DNA from: an uncultured Kingella sp.
GTDB taxonomy: Bacteria; Pseudomonadota; Gammaproteobacteria; Burkholderiales; Neisseriaceae
Direction: 5' to 3'
DNA: 7,085 bases
Assembly (NCBI GenBank): GCA_916720425.1
Contig: CAKARD010000068.1
Coordinates: forward strand, 1 to 7,085
Shown: in pieces, positions 1-6,381 of the stretch
How positions within the stretch are numbered: position 1 is the stretch's first letter
Layout of the letters: each line of letters starts with the position of its first letter
Notes under the pieces: model-generated
What the model was told of the DNA's origin: nothing
The model's database searches: none
What the model saw: only the letters and a program-made list of their open reading frames with translations
Translations under genes and position numbers: made by a program

Positions 1-2
1 AT

Positions 3-203
3 GAAGTACTGGCTATACTCAAAGTGCATGATGAGCAATACGAACAATATCAGACTATTGAACCTTGTTATTTAGCGTTTTTAGCTGTAACTGAAAAACA
101 AACAGAATGTAATATTGCGTTATCGTGTGATGATAATATTTTGGCGCATATTCTGTTGCAGAGTGATAATCAGCTTATTTTTGATGAAATTGAACCTATA
201 TGA
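3..203 (+). CDS. C-terminal part of an unrecognised protein (5' end outside window)
   Basis: The frame starting at base 3 is open for 66 codons and stops at TGA 201-203. It ends in residues FDEIEPI. The stop overlaps the ATG of the next gene as ATGA (200-203), a typical translational-coupling junction, which supports this being the real end of an upstream gene in the same operon. The visible part is acidic, has no obvious membrane segment, and contains a scattered pair of cysteines (near EPCYLAF and TECNIAL). I do not recognise the family and assign no function. The minus-strand frame over the same bases looks like a shadow. Confidence 0.6.
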   Translation, partial: EVLAILKVHDEQYEQYQTIEPCYLAFLAVTEKQTECNIALSCDDNILAHILLQSDNQLIFDEIEPI

Positions 204-1279
204 AAAAGCGATATTGGTTAAGTTTGAGTACGTTAGCGGCATTAGGCGCATGGTTTGCTTCGTCTTATATTGCCTTTCCCAGCTATTCTCCCAGTGATCA
301 TTATCATTCGCAAACAGGGCAATTTTATAATACGCCACCTTCGCAGCACATAGATAAAGTTGCTACATTATCTTCCATGTGGGATATGATGTTTCATGAG
401 CAGCGTTATCGTCCGTCTACACGTTTGCCCATGCTTTCTCCTGATTGGCACAAGTTTCTTGCACCATCTGAACATGCTAAATTTATTTGGTTTGGTCATT
501 CCACACTGATGGCGCGTATTCATGGCAAAACCATTTTTATTGATCCTGTTTATTATGATACGCCTTCCCCTATAGGATTAATGATGCATCGTTTTCAAGA
601 GCCTCCCGCGCCCTTATCCGATTTACCACCTGTGGATTTGATTGTATACAGTCATGCTCATTATGACCATTTAGATGAAAATGTTGTACGTTATTTTGTG
701 CAACATTCACCACAAACACGTTATCTTGTGCCGTTGGGAGTGGGGGTGTATTTACAAAAATGGGGCGTGAATCCTGAAAACATTACAGAGCGTGATTGGT
801 ATCAATCTAGCAATTATTTTGGTATACAATTTCATGCGACTCCTGCGCGTCATAATGCATCGCGTGGATTATGGGATAATAACAAATCGTTGTGGGTGGG
901 CTGGATCATTCAAACGCCTAATGAAAAAATTTATTTTTCGGGAGACAGTAGCTACGGGGAACATTTTGCTCAAATTGGCAAAAAATTTGGTCCTTTTGAT
1001 TTAGCTTTTGTTGAAAATGGACAGTATAATCGCGCTTGGTCAGATAATCATATGTTTCCCGATGAAACGGTACGTGCCGTGCAGGAGCTTTATGCGCGAC
1101 GTTGGATGCCGATCCATTGGGGAGCTTATCCGCTTTCTACTCATGCATGGGACGAATCTGTACGCCAAAGTTCAGCACTATCCGATGAAAAGCAAATGAA
1201 TATGTTAACGCCTATTATGGGGCAAATATTTGAGACACAAAGTGCATCATTACGTTGGTGGCAAGATATAGCACAATAG
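200..1279 (+). CDS. Membrane-anchored NAPE-PLD-like metallo-beta-lactamase-fold hydrolase
   Basis: A 359-residue protein of the metallo-beta-lactamase superfamily, in the branch containing N-acyl-phosphatidylethanolamine phospholipase D. Residues 1-4 (MKKR) followed by a hydrophobic stretch at about 6-26 indicate a signal anchor or uncleaved signal peptide, so the enzyme domain should be in the periplasm. The metal-ligand set is complete: H152, H154, D156 and H157 in SHAHYDHLD, then H218 (PARHN), D249 (FSGDSSYG) and H306 (PIHWGAY). The WFGHSTL motif at 97-103 and IDPVY at 114-118 are typical of this branch. Zinc-dependent hydrolysis of a phosphodiester, perhaps a phospholipid, is the family expectation; the substrate is not visible from sequence. 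The start at 200 is fixed by the ATGA overlap with the upstream gene. There is no good Shine-Dalgarno sequence, consistent with translational coupling. It is followed 39 nt later by ygfZ. Confidence 0.88.
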   Translation: MKKRYWLSLSTLAALGAWFASSYIAFPSYSPSDHYHSQTGQFYNTPPSQHIDKVATLSSMWDMMFHEQRYRPSTRLPMLSPDWHKFLAPSEHAKFIWFGHSTLMARIHGKTIFIDPVYYDTPSPIGLMMHRFQEPPAPLSDLPPVDLIVYSHAHYDHLDENVVRYFVQHSPQTRYLVPLGVGVYLQKWGVNPENITERDWYQSSNYFGIQFHATPARHNASRGLWDNNKSLWVGWIIQTPNEKIYFSGDSSYGEHFAQIGKKFGPFDLAFVENGQYNRAWSDNHMFPDETVRAVQELYARRWMPIHWGAYPLSTHAWDESVRQSSALSDEKQMNMLTPIMGQIFETQSASLRWWQDIAQ

Positions 1280-1296
1280 TGCGATAGATAATCGCA
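1280..1296 (+). repeat. Short hairpin between the hydrolase gene and ygfZ
   Basis: TGCGAT (1280-1285) and ATCGCA (1291-1296) form a perfect 6-bp inverted repeat with a 5-nt loop, starting right after the TAG stop of the hydrolase gene. No run of T follows, so it is not a convincing intrinsic terminator. It could act as an RNA-stabilising or processing hairpin in the operon transcript, or be chance. Confidence 0.35.
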
Positions 1297-1306
1297 TATC
1301 ATCATG

Positions 1307-1312
1307 AAAGGA
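1307..1312 (+). promoter_or_regulatory. Ribosome binding site deciding the ygfZ start
   Basis: AAAGGA lies 6 nt before ATG 1319. The alternative in-frame ATG at 1304 has no Shine-Dalgarno sequence upstream (the preceding bases are the hairpin and TATCATC), and this AAAGGA would fall inside its coding region. This favours starting the protein at 1319. Confidence 0.65.
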
Positions 1313-1318
1313 TATTTT

Positions 1319-2167
1319 ATGCAAACACAACTTCCCTTTTTTGCTGTTGTAGAGGTATCAGGCGAAGATCGTCATGAATTCTTACATAATCAATTATCCA
1401 ATGACATCAAAAATTTACCCGAGAAACACGCGTGTTATGCGACTTATAATACTCATAAAGGGCGTGTTATCGCGAATATGATTGTGTATCATGCAGGCGA
1501 ACGTTTATTGTTGATTTTGGCACAAGATTTGGCCGAAAAAGTCGTTAAAAAATTGCGTATGTATATATTGCGTGCCAAAGTCAAATTAGACATTTTGCCT
1601 GATTGGGGTGTAGGTGTAAGCTTACTAGAGAATCTTTCACCTATGTTGCCTAGTGAACCGCATTTGCTTTTATCTAGCGATGAAAATGGTGCGATTATTT
1701 TGCCACATGGTGGATTATTGATGGTTGCGCCACGAGAGCAGCTGCCTCAATACAATGAGTTGGTTCAAATCGCATGGCAACGTCATGAAATTTTAAGTGC
1801 TTATCCATGGATTAGTTTGGCAACCAGTGAAACTTGTGTGGCACAAATGCTCAATCAACATATTATCGGTGGAGTGCATTTTCGCAAAGGTTGCTATCCT
1901 GGGCAAGAAATCATTGCACGAGCACAATATCGTGGACAAGTGAAACGTGGTTTAGCAGTGGCAACGTGTCATGTAGTGCAAAATGCAGGCAATTTTGTAC
2001 AAGACAGCATGGGAACAGAAGTGGGTATAGTTATTAATAGTGTGCAAGAGCTTAATTTATTGGTGATCAAACATGGCGTAGAACATGCAGTTTTACAAGA
2101 TGAGTCTGGTAATGCTTTTGCAATACAACAGCTGTTTTTTGCTACAGATAAACAGGAACAAGAATAA
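1319..2167 (+). CDS. ygfZ: YgfZ-type folate-binding Fe-S cluster maintenance protein
   Basis: A 282-residue cytosolic protein of the YgfZ/GcvT-related (COG0354) family. These proteins bind tetrahydrofolate and help assemble or repair certain Fe-S enzymes such as MiaB-type radical-SAM proteins. The family signature KGCYPGQE is present at residues 190-197 (counted from ATG 1319), with C192 matching the conserved functional cysteine of E. coli YgfZ (C228). It continues as IIARAQYRGQVKRGL, the usual motif extension. The N-terminal LHNQLSNDIKNL and the YNTHKGRVIAN stretch fit the GcvT-like domain. It is somewhat shorter than E. coli YgfZ (326 residues), mainly because of a compact C-terminal part. 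The start at 1319 was chosen because AAAGGA precedes it; ATG 1304 would add five residues. The stop is 2 nt before the next gene, so the two are probably translationally coupled. Confidence 0.9.
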   Translation: MQTQLPFFAVVEVSGEDRHEFLHNQLSNDIKNLPEKHACYATYNTHKGRVIANMIVYHAGERLLLILAQDLAEKVVKKLRMYILRAKVKLDILPDWGVGVSLLENLSPMLPSEPHLLLSSDENGAIILPHGGLLMVAPREQLPQYNELVQIAWQRHEILSAYPWISLATSETCVAQMLNQHIIGGVHFRKGCYPGQEIIARAQYRGQVKRGLAVATCHVVQNAGNFVQDSMGTEVGIVINSVQELNLLVIKHGVEHAVLQDESGNAFAIQQLFFATDKQEQE

Positions 2168-2169
2168 TC

Positions 2170-2667
2170 ATGTTGTCCTTGCCCAAAAAATTACCACGTA
2201 CCGCCGAAATGTTGCGCCATCGCCTTAATTTGTGGTCACCGCTATTTTTTTCAGGAATCAAAATTACCTATTTAGCAGAAGATTATACGCACTGTCGTGC
2301 CAAGCTTAAAAATTGGCAGCGCAATAAAAACTCACATGGCACCCAATTTGGGGGCAGTTTGTTTGCCATGACAGATCCTATCTATGCCATGATGTGTCAT
2401 TGCCTGTTTGGTGAAAAGCATTATGTGTGGGATCAGTCCGCACACATAGAATTTATTAAACCAGGTCAGGGAGAAGTGTATCTAGATTGCCAAATCAGTC
2501 GAGCGGAAATTGAAGCAATTTTAGCAGCGACAGCAGGGGGAGAAAAATATTTGCCCGAATTTACAGTGCGTATTTTTGATGAACAGGGTGAAACCGTTGC
2601 GATTGCAAAGCGCGTATTGTATGTGCGACTAAAAAAAGAATTTCGCCCCCAAAATCATGCTCAATGA
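2170..2667 (+). CDS. DUF4442 hotdog-fold (putative thioesterase) protein
   Basis: A 165-residue protein of the DUF4442 family, a branch of the hotdog-fold acyl-CoA thioesterase superfamily (PaaI and YiiD C-terminal relatives). The diagnostic segment is residues 51-69, RNKNSHGTQFGGSLFAMTD, with N54, G57, T58, G61, G62 and D69. It lies on the long central helix, where the catalytic acid of hotdog thioesterases sits. VWDQSAHIEFIKPG at 86-99 and the final strand AIAKRVLYVRLKK at 144-156 also fit. Substrate and true enzymatic activity are unknown for the family. The ATG is 2 nt after the ygfZ stop, with no separate ribosome binding site, indicating one transcript. The last residues after LKKEF lie next to the transposase remnant on the other strand, so the extreme C-terminus may be partly insertion-derived. 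No terminator is visible after the gene. Confidence 0.82.
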   Translation: MLSLPKKLPRTAEMLRHRLNLWSPLFFSGIKITYLAEDYTHCRAKLKNWQRNKNSHGTQFGGSLFAMTDPIYAMMCHCLFGEKHYVWDQSAHIEFIKPGQGEVYLDCQISRAEIEAILAATAGGEKYLPEFTVRIFDEQGETVAIAKRVLYVRLKKEFRPQNHAQ

Positions 2668-2683
2668 AACCATGACTAAATAC

Positions 2684-2856
2684 ACTACTGCGGTAACAGT
2701 CTACATGAACCATGCTGTTAGGTTTAACTGCTTCACAAATAACGGGTGAGCAAATTGCTGTTTGAGTGTTTGTACGGTAAAACTGTAAACCTTATCCTTG
2801 TGCTTCAAAAAATCAAATACAGCAATTTTTCTGGCAGAATGACGGCTTAGTTCGTC
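2684..2856 (-). pseudogene. Decayed IS1595/IS1016-like transposase fragment (frameshifted)
   Basis: Read on the minus strand, 2856 down to 2713 encodes DELSRHSARKIAVFDFLKH, then KDKVYSFTV, and on to KQLNLTA. A shift of frame at base 2713 then gives MVHVDCYRSS. From memory, IS1016-type transposases read AGKVAVFGLLKRNGKVYTVTV, followed 14 residues later by EQVKPDS and IVYTDCYRSY. The remnant matches without gaps, apart from a single-base frameshift between the A and M codons. The D in DCYRS corresponds to the second catalytic aspartate of the IS1595 DDE domain. In-frame stops lie just upstream (2857 and 2863 region), and both ends of the transposase are missing. It is therefore a dead fragment, not a gene. 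It sits directly behind the DUF4442 stop codon. Confidence 0.72.
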
Positions 2857-2862
2857 TTAAGT

Positions 2863-2955
2863 TTATTTTGCTTGTACTAACTTCAACGACTTTATCTCAT
2901 AAGGATCAATTCTTTTTTGACTCCCTATATATTCATGTTCTTGGGATAACAACAT
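2863..2955 (-). other. 30-codon minus-strand ORF, possible gene remnant
   Basis: ATG at 2955-2953 opens a 30-residue frame ending at TAA 2865-2863. The peptide is rich in charged residues (core HEYIGSQKRIDPYEIKSLKL). It is in the same frame as the transposase fragment downstream of it, separated by two stops. No Shine-Dalgarno sequence precedes it. HEYIGSQKR faintly resembles the ESYFGGQRK segment of IS1016-type transposases, so it may be another decayed piece of the same element, but the spacing does not fit well. I do not claim it is expressed. Confidence 0.2.
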
Positions 2956-3088
2956 TGAATTATTATATGGAATAGCTTAGAATGATCATATAAAAAATAT
3001 AATTTTTTCAATATGCTAAAAAAATAATTTTAAAGTTATTACTCTAATTTAAATACGCTACACAATCCAAAATTTTTTTATTTTGTTT
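2956..3088. other. AT-rich non-coding stretch upstream of the sensory operon
   Basis: No convincing coding frame on either strand. The stretch is strongly AT-rich with several A- or T-tracts (2992-2997, 3003-3008, 3018-3024, 3073-3079), the composition of curved or UP-element-like promoter DNA. TTATATG (2963-2969) and CATATAA (2987-2993) form a 7-bp inverted repeat with a 17-nt spacer, which in such AT-rich DNA could be chance. It leads directly into the palindrome and promoter at 3089-3112. Confidence 0.4.
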
Positions 3089-3112
3089 AACCTATGATAT
3101 AAGCCATAGGTT
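3089..3112 (+). promoter_or_regulatory. Perfect inverted repeat enclosing an extended -10 promoter (putative operator)
   Basis: AACCTATG (3089-3096) and CATAGGTT (3105-3112) are a perfect 8-bp inverted repeat with an 8-nt spacer. Across the left arm and spacer runs TGATATAAG (3095-3103), which matches the extended -10 form TGnTATAAT at all positions but the last. No good -35 box is seen 16-18 nt upstream, as expected for an extended -10 promoter. Transcription would begin near 3110, giving a 5' leader of roughly 24 nt before ATG 3134. A repressor or activator dimer on this palindrome would cover the -10 and start site. Alternatively, if transcription starts further upstream, the repeat would fold as a leader hairpin. 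Confidence 0.45.
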
Positions 3113-3121
3113 TATTTGTAT

Positions 3122-3126
3122 GAGGA
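3122..3126 (+). promoter_or_regulatory. Ribosome binding site of the binding-lipoprotein gene
   Basis: GAGGA ends 7 nt before ATG 3134, an ideal position. It rules out the in-frame TTG at 3116, which would place this site inside the coding region and put extra charged residues before the signal peptide. Confidence 0.7.
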
Positions 3127-3133
3127 ATTGATT

Positions 3134-4192
3134 ATGAAACGTTCTTGTATGGTGCTGATGTTAGCAGTGGCATTTTTTACTGCGTGTACGGATAAACAGG
3201 AGGGGAGTTTTCATGTGGCAGAGTCAGGCGAACAAAATGCGCCGTATCCTACTGTAACGGTAGGTGTTTCCACGATAGATCCCGATAATGCAAATAATTT
3301 CCAAAAAGCCAGTTATGAAGGTTTTCACCGTGCAGAAAAAGAACATCCTTCACTCAAAATGTTGTTAGCCAATGCTGGTGGCAATCAAGTGGCACAATTA
3401 ACTCAAGCGAGTGATTTAGTTAATCAAGGCGTGCAGTCCTTAGTGATTAATATTACCGATCCTAAAATTACTATCCCAATGGTGGAAGATTTATGTAACC
3501 GTCAAATTCCAGTGGTTTATTTAAGTTTTGCGCCCGATGAAAAAGCTTTAGCCAAATGTCATATCGCCTATAATATTACAGGCGATGATGTACAAGCGGG
3601 CATTTTACAAGGTTTACAAGTATTAGACGCGTGGGATGCTAATGCTAAACTAGATAAAAATGGCGATGGTGTGATTCAATATGCAATCATCAAAATGGTA
3701 GAGGGTGGGGATCTGACGAATAAACGCACTAAATGGGCAACCAATACCATGTCGCATTACCCACAACGTACCCATAAAACCGAAGAATTATTTTCAGGTT
3801 ATGCCTTCTTTGATAGTAATTTAGCAGAACAAATGGTAGAAAAATGGATGCAAGATCCAAAATTTTCATCAGTAGAAGTGATCTTGGGTAACAGTGATGA
3901 CTTGGCATTAGGTGCGGTGTCAGCATTAGCGAAGCAAGGTAAAACACTTCCTGTATTTGGTATAGACGGTACGCTTGATGCATTACGTGCAGTCAAAGAG
4001 GGTAAATTGGCAGGTACAGTAACGGGACAATACGATCTTTTGGCAGAAAACAGCGTGCGTATTGCAGCTAACTTGGCTGCCAAACGCCCTATTTTAGAAG
4101 GTTTACCCGATAGCTATCGCGTGGAACAAAAAACGATTCGTGTTCCATTTGAGGCCGTCAATAGCAATAATGTTGATCAATTTTTGAAATAA
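3134..4192 (+). CDS. MglB-like periplasmic sugar-binding lipoprotein, probable sensory co-receptor
   Basis: A 352-residue periplasmic binding protein of the type I (ribose/galactose) fold, closest by eye to E. coli MglB. Residues 1-18 (MKRS, hydrophobic core, FTAC) look like a lipoprotein signal with C18 as the acylated cysteine. Position +2 is Thr, so outer-membrane sorting is expected. Shared MglB features are LVINITDP (N106), the EF-hand-like calcium loop D174-N176-D178-Q182 in LDKNGDGVIQ, E248 as the distal calcium ligand, R198, PVFGIDG with D278, LAGTV, and the ending IRVPFEAVNSNNVDQF. Several MglB sugar contacts appear replaced: H152 by Gly, D154 by Leu, W183 by F226, N211 by S254, N256 by G298. 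The ligand is therefore probably not plain glucose or galactose. No ABC permease or ATPase gene is nearby. The next gene, 13 nt downstream, is a sensor kinase, so I infer a signalling role. ATG 3134 was chosen by its ribosome binding site and the signal peptide. Confidence 0.87.
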   Translation: MKRSCMVLMLAVAFFTACTDKQEGSFHVAESGEQNAPYPTVTVGVSTIDPDNANNFQKASYEGFHRAEKEHPSLKMLLANAGGNQVAQLTQASDLVNQGVQSLVINITDPKITIPMVEDLCNRQIPVVYLSFAPDEKALAKCHIAYNITGDDVQAGILQGLQVLDAWDANAKLDKNGDGVIQYAIIKMVEGGDLTNKRTKWATNTMSHYPQRTHKTEELFSGYAFFDSNLAEQMVEKWMQDPKFSSVEVILGNSDDLALGAVSALAKQGKTLPVFGIDGTLDALRAVKEGKLAGTVTGQYDLLAENSVRIAANLAAKRPILEGLPDSYRVEQKTIRVPFEAVNSNNVDQFLK

Positions 4193-4205
4193 TGGCGGTG
4201 TCATC

Positions 4206-6362
4206 ATGACTAAATTAAAATCCAAAACATTTAATAAATCAGGATTAGATAAGTATCGTGGTTTAATTTCTTTAGTGGTACTTTTCCTGATTTTAACTGT
4301 AAGTATGTTGATTTCTAGTATTTATGTGACCAACGATCAAAATGCTTATGCCAAAGAGATCTTGGTTGCTACACGTCAATCGCGTTTAATGCAACAATTA
4401 TCCAAAATATCTTTGGACTTAGACTTATATATGAGGGATTTGTCTGGTGCAACAGATGAAAAAAATGTTGTTTTGCTGGATCAGTTACCGCAAAGTGCTT
4501 TATATGCTTTAGATGAACTTAAAGTAACGCGTAATCAATTTGAAGCCACATTAAGTGCGTTTGAAAAAGGCGGCATCATTCAATTGACTTATGAAGAGGT
4601 TAAGGTTCGTCCGCTAACTAGAGATATAGAAATTAAAAGACTGGCAGAGATTCGTAATACGTGGAACTCTTATATGGGCTTGATTGATTCATATATTGCT
4701 GAAACTGCGGTGGGCAAATTAAGCCGTCAAACTACGGAATATTTGGTGGATTATGCGCGCTTATATAATATTAAAATTATGGCTGCTGCGATTGAATTAA
4801 ACCAAATGATACGTGATGACTTGGAGGCGAACACACGTTTTTGGAGTCGTATTCAATTAGCAGGGATTATTGGTGCATTTTTATTGTTTGGTTTTATCGT
4901 GTTTGGTGCGATGCGTCAATTGATTAGCAATGACTATAAATTGGCCGTAGCTAACCAAGAGATGGGTGAAATCATGTCATCTGTCCGTGAAGGTTTGTTC
5001 TTGATTGATAAGGATTTGTATATTGCAGGCCAATATTCTAATAGTTTAGAGCAGATTTTAGGACAAAAAGATTTGGCAAATAAAAACCTGCTAGATATAT
5101 TGAGAAATTTGGTTCCAGAAAGTGAGATTGAGACCACAAAAATATTTATTGATCAATTATATAGCGATTGGGTAGAAGTAGATTTGATTGAAGACTTAAA
5201 TCCCTTGCATCGTATTAGTGTACAAGATGAGAAGACGAGTTCTTTAAAATTCTTGGACTTTAAATTCTTCCGTGTGTGGTTAGATGGCAAGATTGAACGG
5301 GTATTGGTTTCTGTTACAGATACTACTGAAAATGTCATGTTGCAAGCGAGCTTAGATGCACAAAAAGAACAAGAAGGTCGTGAATTGGAAATGCTGAATA
5401 TTATTCTAAATACCGATCCGACTGTGATGCAAACTTTTGTGACAGGCAGTTTGGCGCGTTTGAATGATATTAACCAAGTGTTAAAATCTCCCGAATCCAA
5501 TCAAACCGAGTTGCGTAGTAAAGTGCAATATATTGCACGATTGATACACAGTGTTAAAGGTGAAGCTTCATCGCTCAAGTTGCATCGCATGGTAGATATT
5601 TGTGAAACCTTTGAAGAATCACTGAAATCTATGCGTAATTCAAATAGTTTAACAGGGCAAGATTTCTTGGGTTTGGTGGTCTTGCTAGAAGATTTATATC
5701 GCTTATTTGATGTGTTGCAAAATTATAGTGGTCGTGTGAATGCAGATGGACAACATCATGCAGACAGTAATCATACCCCTGAACAAGCTGTACGTAAAAT
5801 GGCGCAATCGCAAGAGAGTTATTTTAAAAACTTTGTTCATGATATGGCTAAACGTGTGGGTAAACAGGCGCAATTGTGGCTTGATGGTTTTGATAATGTT
5901 CCTGTAAGTCAAGAGCAGTTGGCTCAGCTCAAAGATATTGCCATTCAGTTGTTACGTAATTCAGTAATTCATGGTATTGAAGAACCAGCGGTGCGTGCCG
6001 AACGACATAAACCCGCTATGGGACAATTAAAGTTATCATTAACGCAACAGGAAGATGGTCAGATTGTCTTAACGGCAGAAGATGATGGTAATGGTATTAA
6101 TTTTGATGCCATTCGCAATAAAGCCATCGCTTTAGGTTGGGTAAGCGAAGAAGAAGCACTCAAGTTAGATGAACGTAAGTTGCTAAATTTCATGTTTAGT
6201 AATGGTTTTTCTACTGCCCAAGAAGAAACAGAAGATGCAGGACGGGGTGTAGGTATGGATATTATTAAAGATACCATTCAAAAAATGGGAGGTAAAATTA
6301 ATGTCTCTACTGCACCTAGAGCTTATACAAGGTTTACGATGGTGTTTCCTGCGTCTAAGTAA
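4206..6362 (+). CDS. Membrane-bound CheA-like histidine kinase (PilJ-like sensor, PAS, Hpt, ATPase)
   Basis: A 718-residue inner-membrane kinase. TM1 at about 19-40 and TM2 at about 215-236 enclose a periplasmic, mostly helical region of about 175 residues. Its TRQSRLMQQLSK (56-67) and RLAEIRNTWNSYMGLIDSY (145-163) resemble the PilJ/NarX-type helical-bundle sensor. Residues about 250-375 look like a PAS domain (SVREGLFLIDKD at 259-270), followed by a charged coiled-coil linker (376-398). An Hpt domain (about 400-510) carries the likely phosphoacceptor H448 in IHSVKGEAS. The ATPase domain (about 535-716) is CheA-type: N585 in LLRNSVIHGIEEP, DDGNGI at 626-631, NGFST at 666-670, GRGVGMDIIKDTIQKMGG at 679-696. 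There is no classical DHp helix pair, no recognisable P2 domain, no clear CheA P3 dimerisation domain and no C-terminal CheW-like domain. The gene starts 13 nt after the binding protein with only a weak GGCGGTG site, and the receiver gene follows 19 nt after its stop. Confidence 0.88.
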   Translation: MTKLKSKTFNKSGLDKYRGLISLVVLFLILTVSMLISSIYVTNDQNAYAKEILVATRQSRLMQQLSKISLDLDLYMRDLSGATDEKNVVLLDQLPQSALYALDELKVTRNQFEATLSAFEKGGIIQLTYEEVKVRPLTRDIEIKRLAEIRNTWNSYMGLIDSYIAETAVGKLSRQTTEYLVDYARLYNIKIMAAAIELNQMIRDDLEANTRFWSRIQLAGIIGAFLLFGFIVFGAMRQLISNDYKLAVANQEMGEIMSSVREGLFLIDKDLYIAGQYSNSLEQILGQKDLANKNLLDILRNLVPESEIETTKIFIDQLYSDWVEVDLIEDLNPLHRISVQDEKTSSLKFLDFKFFRVWLDGKIERVLVSVTDTTENVMLQASLDAQKEQEGRELEMLNIILNTDPTVMQTFVTGSLARLNDINQVLKSPESNQTELRSKVQYIARLIHSVKGEASSLKLHRMVDICETFEESLKSMRNSNSLTGQDFLGLVVLLEDLYRLFDVLQNYSGRVNADGQHHADSNHTPEQAVRKMAQSQESYFKNFVHDMAKRVGKQAQLWLDGFDNVPVSQEQLAQLKDIAIQLLRNSVIHGIEEPAVRAERHKPAMGQLKLSLTQQEDGQIVLTAEDDGNGINFDAIRNKAIALGWVSEEEALKLDERKLLNFMFSNGFSTAQEETEDAGRGVGMDIIKDTIQKMGGKINVSTAPRAYTRFTMVFPASK

Positions 6363-6381
6363 TAATTGAAGAAGGATTTTT

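Noticed and set aside
120..338. Minus-strand 72-codon ORF opposite the first gene junction
   Set aside because: It is a shadow of the coupled plus-strand frames, and its composition fits the reverse of AT-rich coding DNA.
1304..1318. Upstream ATG as the start of ygfZ
   Set aside because: It has no Shine-Dalgarno sequence, while AAAGGA sits correctly before ATG 1319; the extra five residues are not family-typical.
2668..3115. CRISPR array, tRNA or riboswitch in the long intergenic region
   Set aside because: I found no regularly spaced direct repeats, no tRNA-like cloverleaf with TTCRA arm, and no recognisable riboswitch core.
3089..3120. The 8-bp inverted repeat plus TTTATTTG as an intrinsic terminator
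   Set aside because: The stem is short and AT-rich, the T-run is interrupted, and no active gene ends just upstream; the extended -10 inside it makes an operator more likely.
3116..3133. TTG at 3116 as the start of the binding lipoprotein
   Set aside because: It would put the GAGGA ribosome binding site inside the gene and add charged residues before the signal peptide; ATG 3134 is better on both counts.
3134..4192. Binding protein as part of a sugar ABC transporter operon
   Set aside because: No permease or ATPase gene is in the window and the next genes are a kinase and a receiver ending at a terminator.
5153..5500. Minus-strand 115-codon ORF inside the kinase gene
   Set aside because: It lies entirely opposite well-supported kinase domains and is rich in Ser, Lys and Asn, as expected for an antisense shadow.
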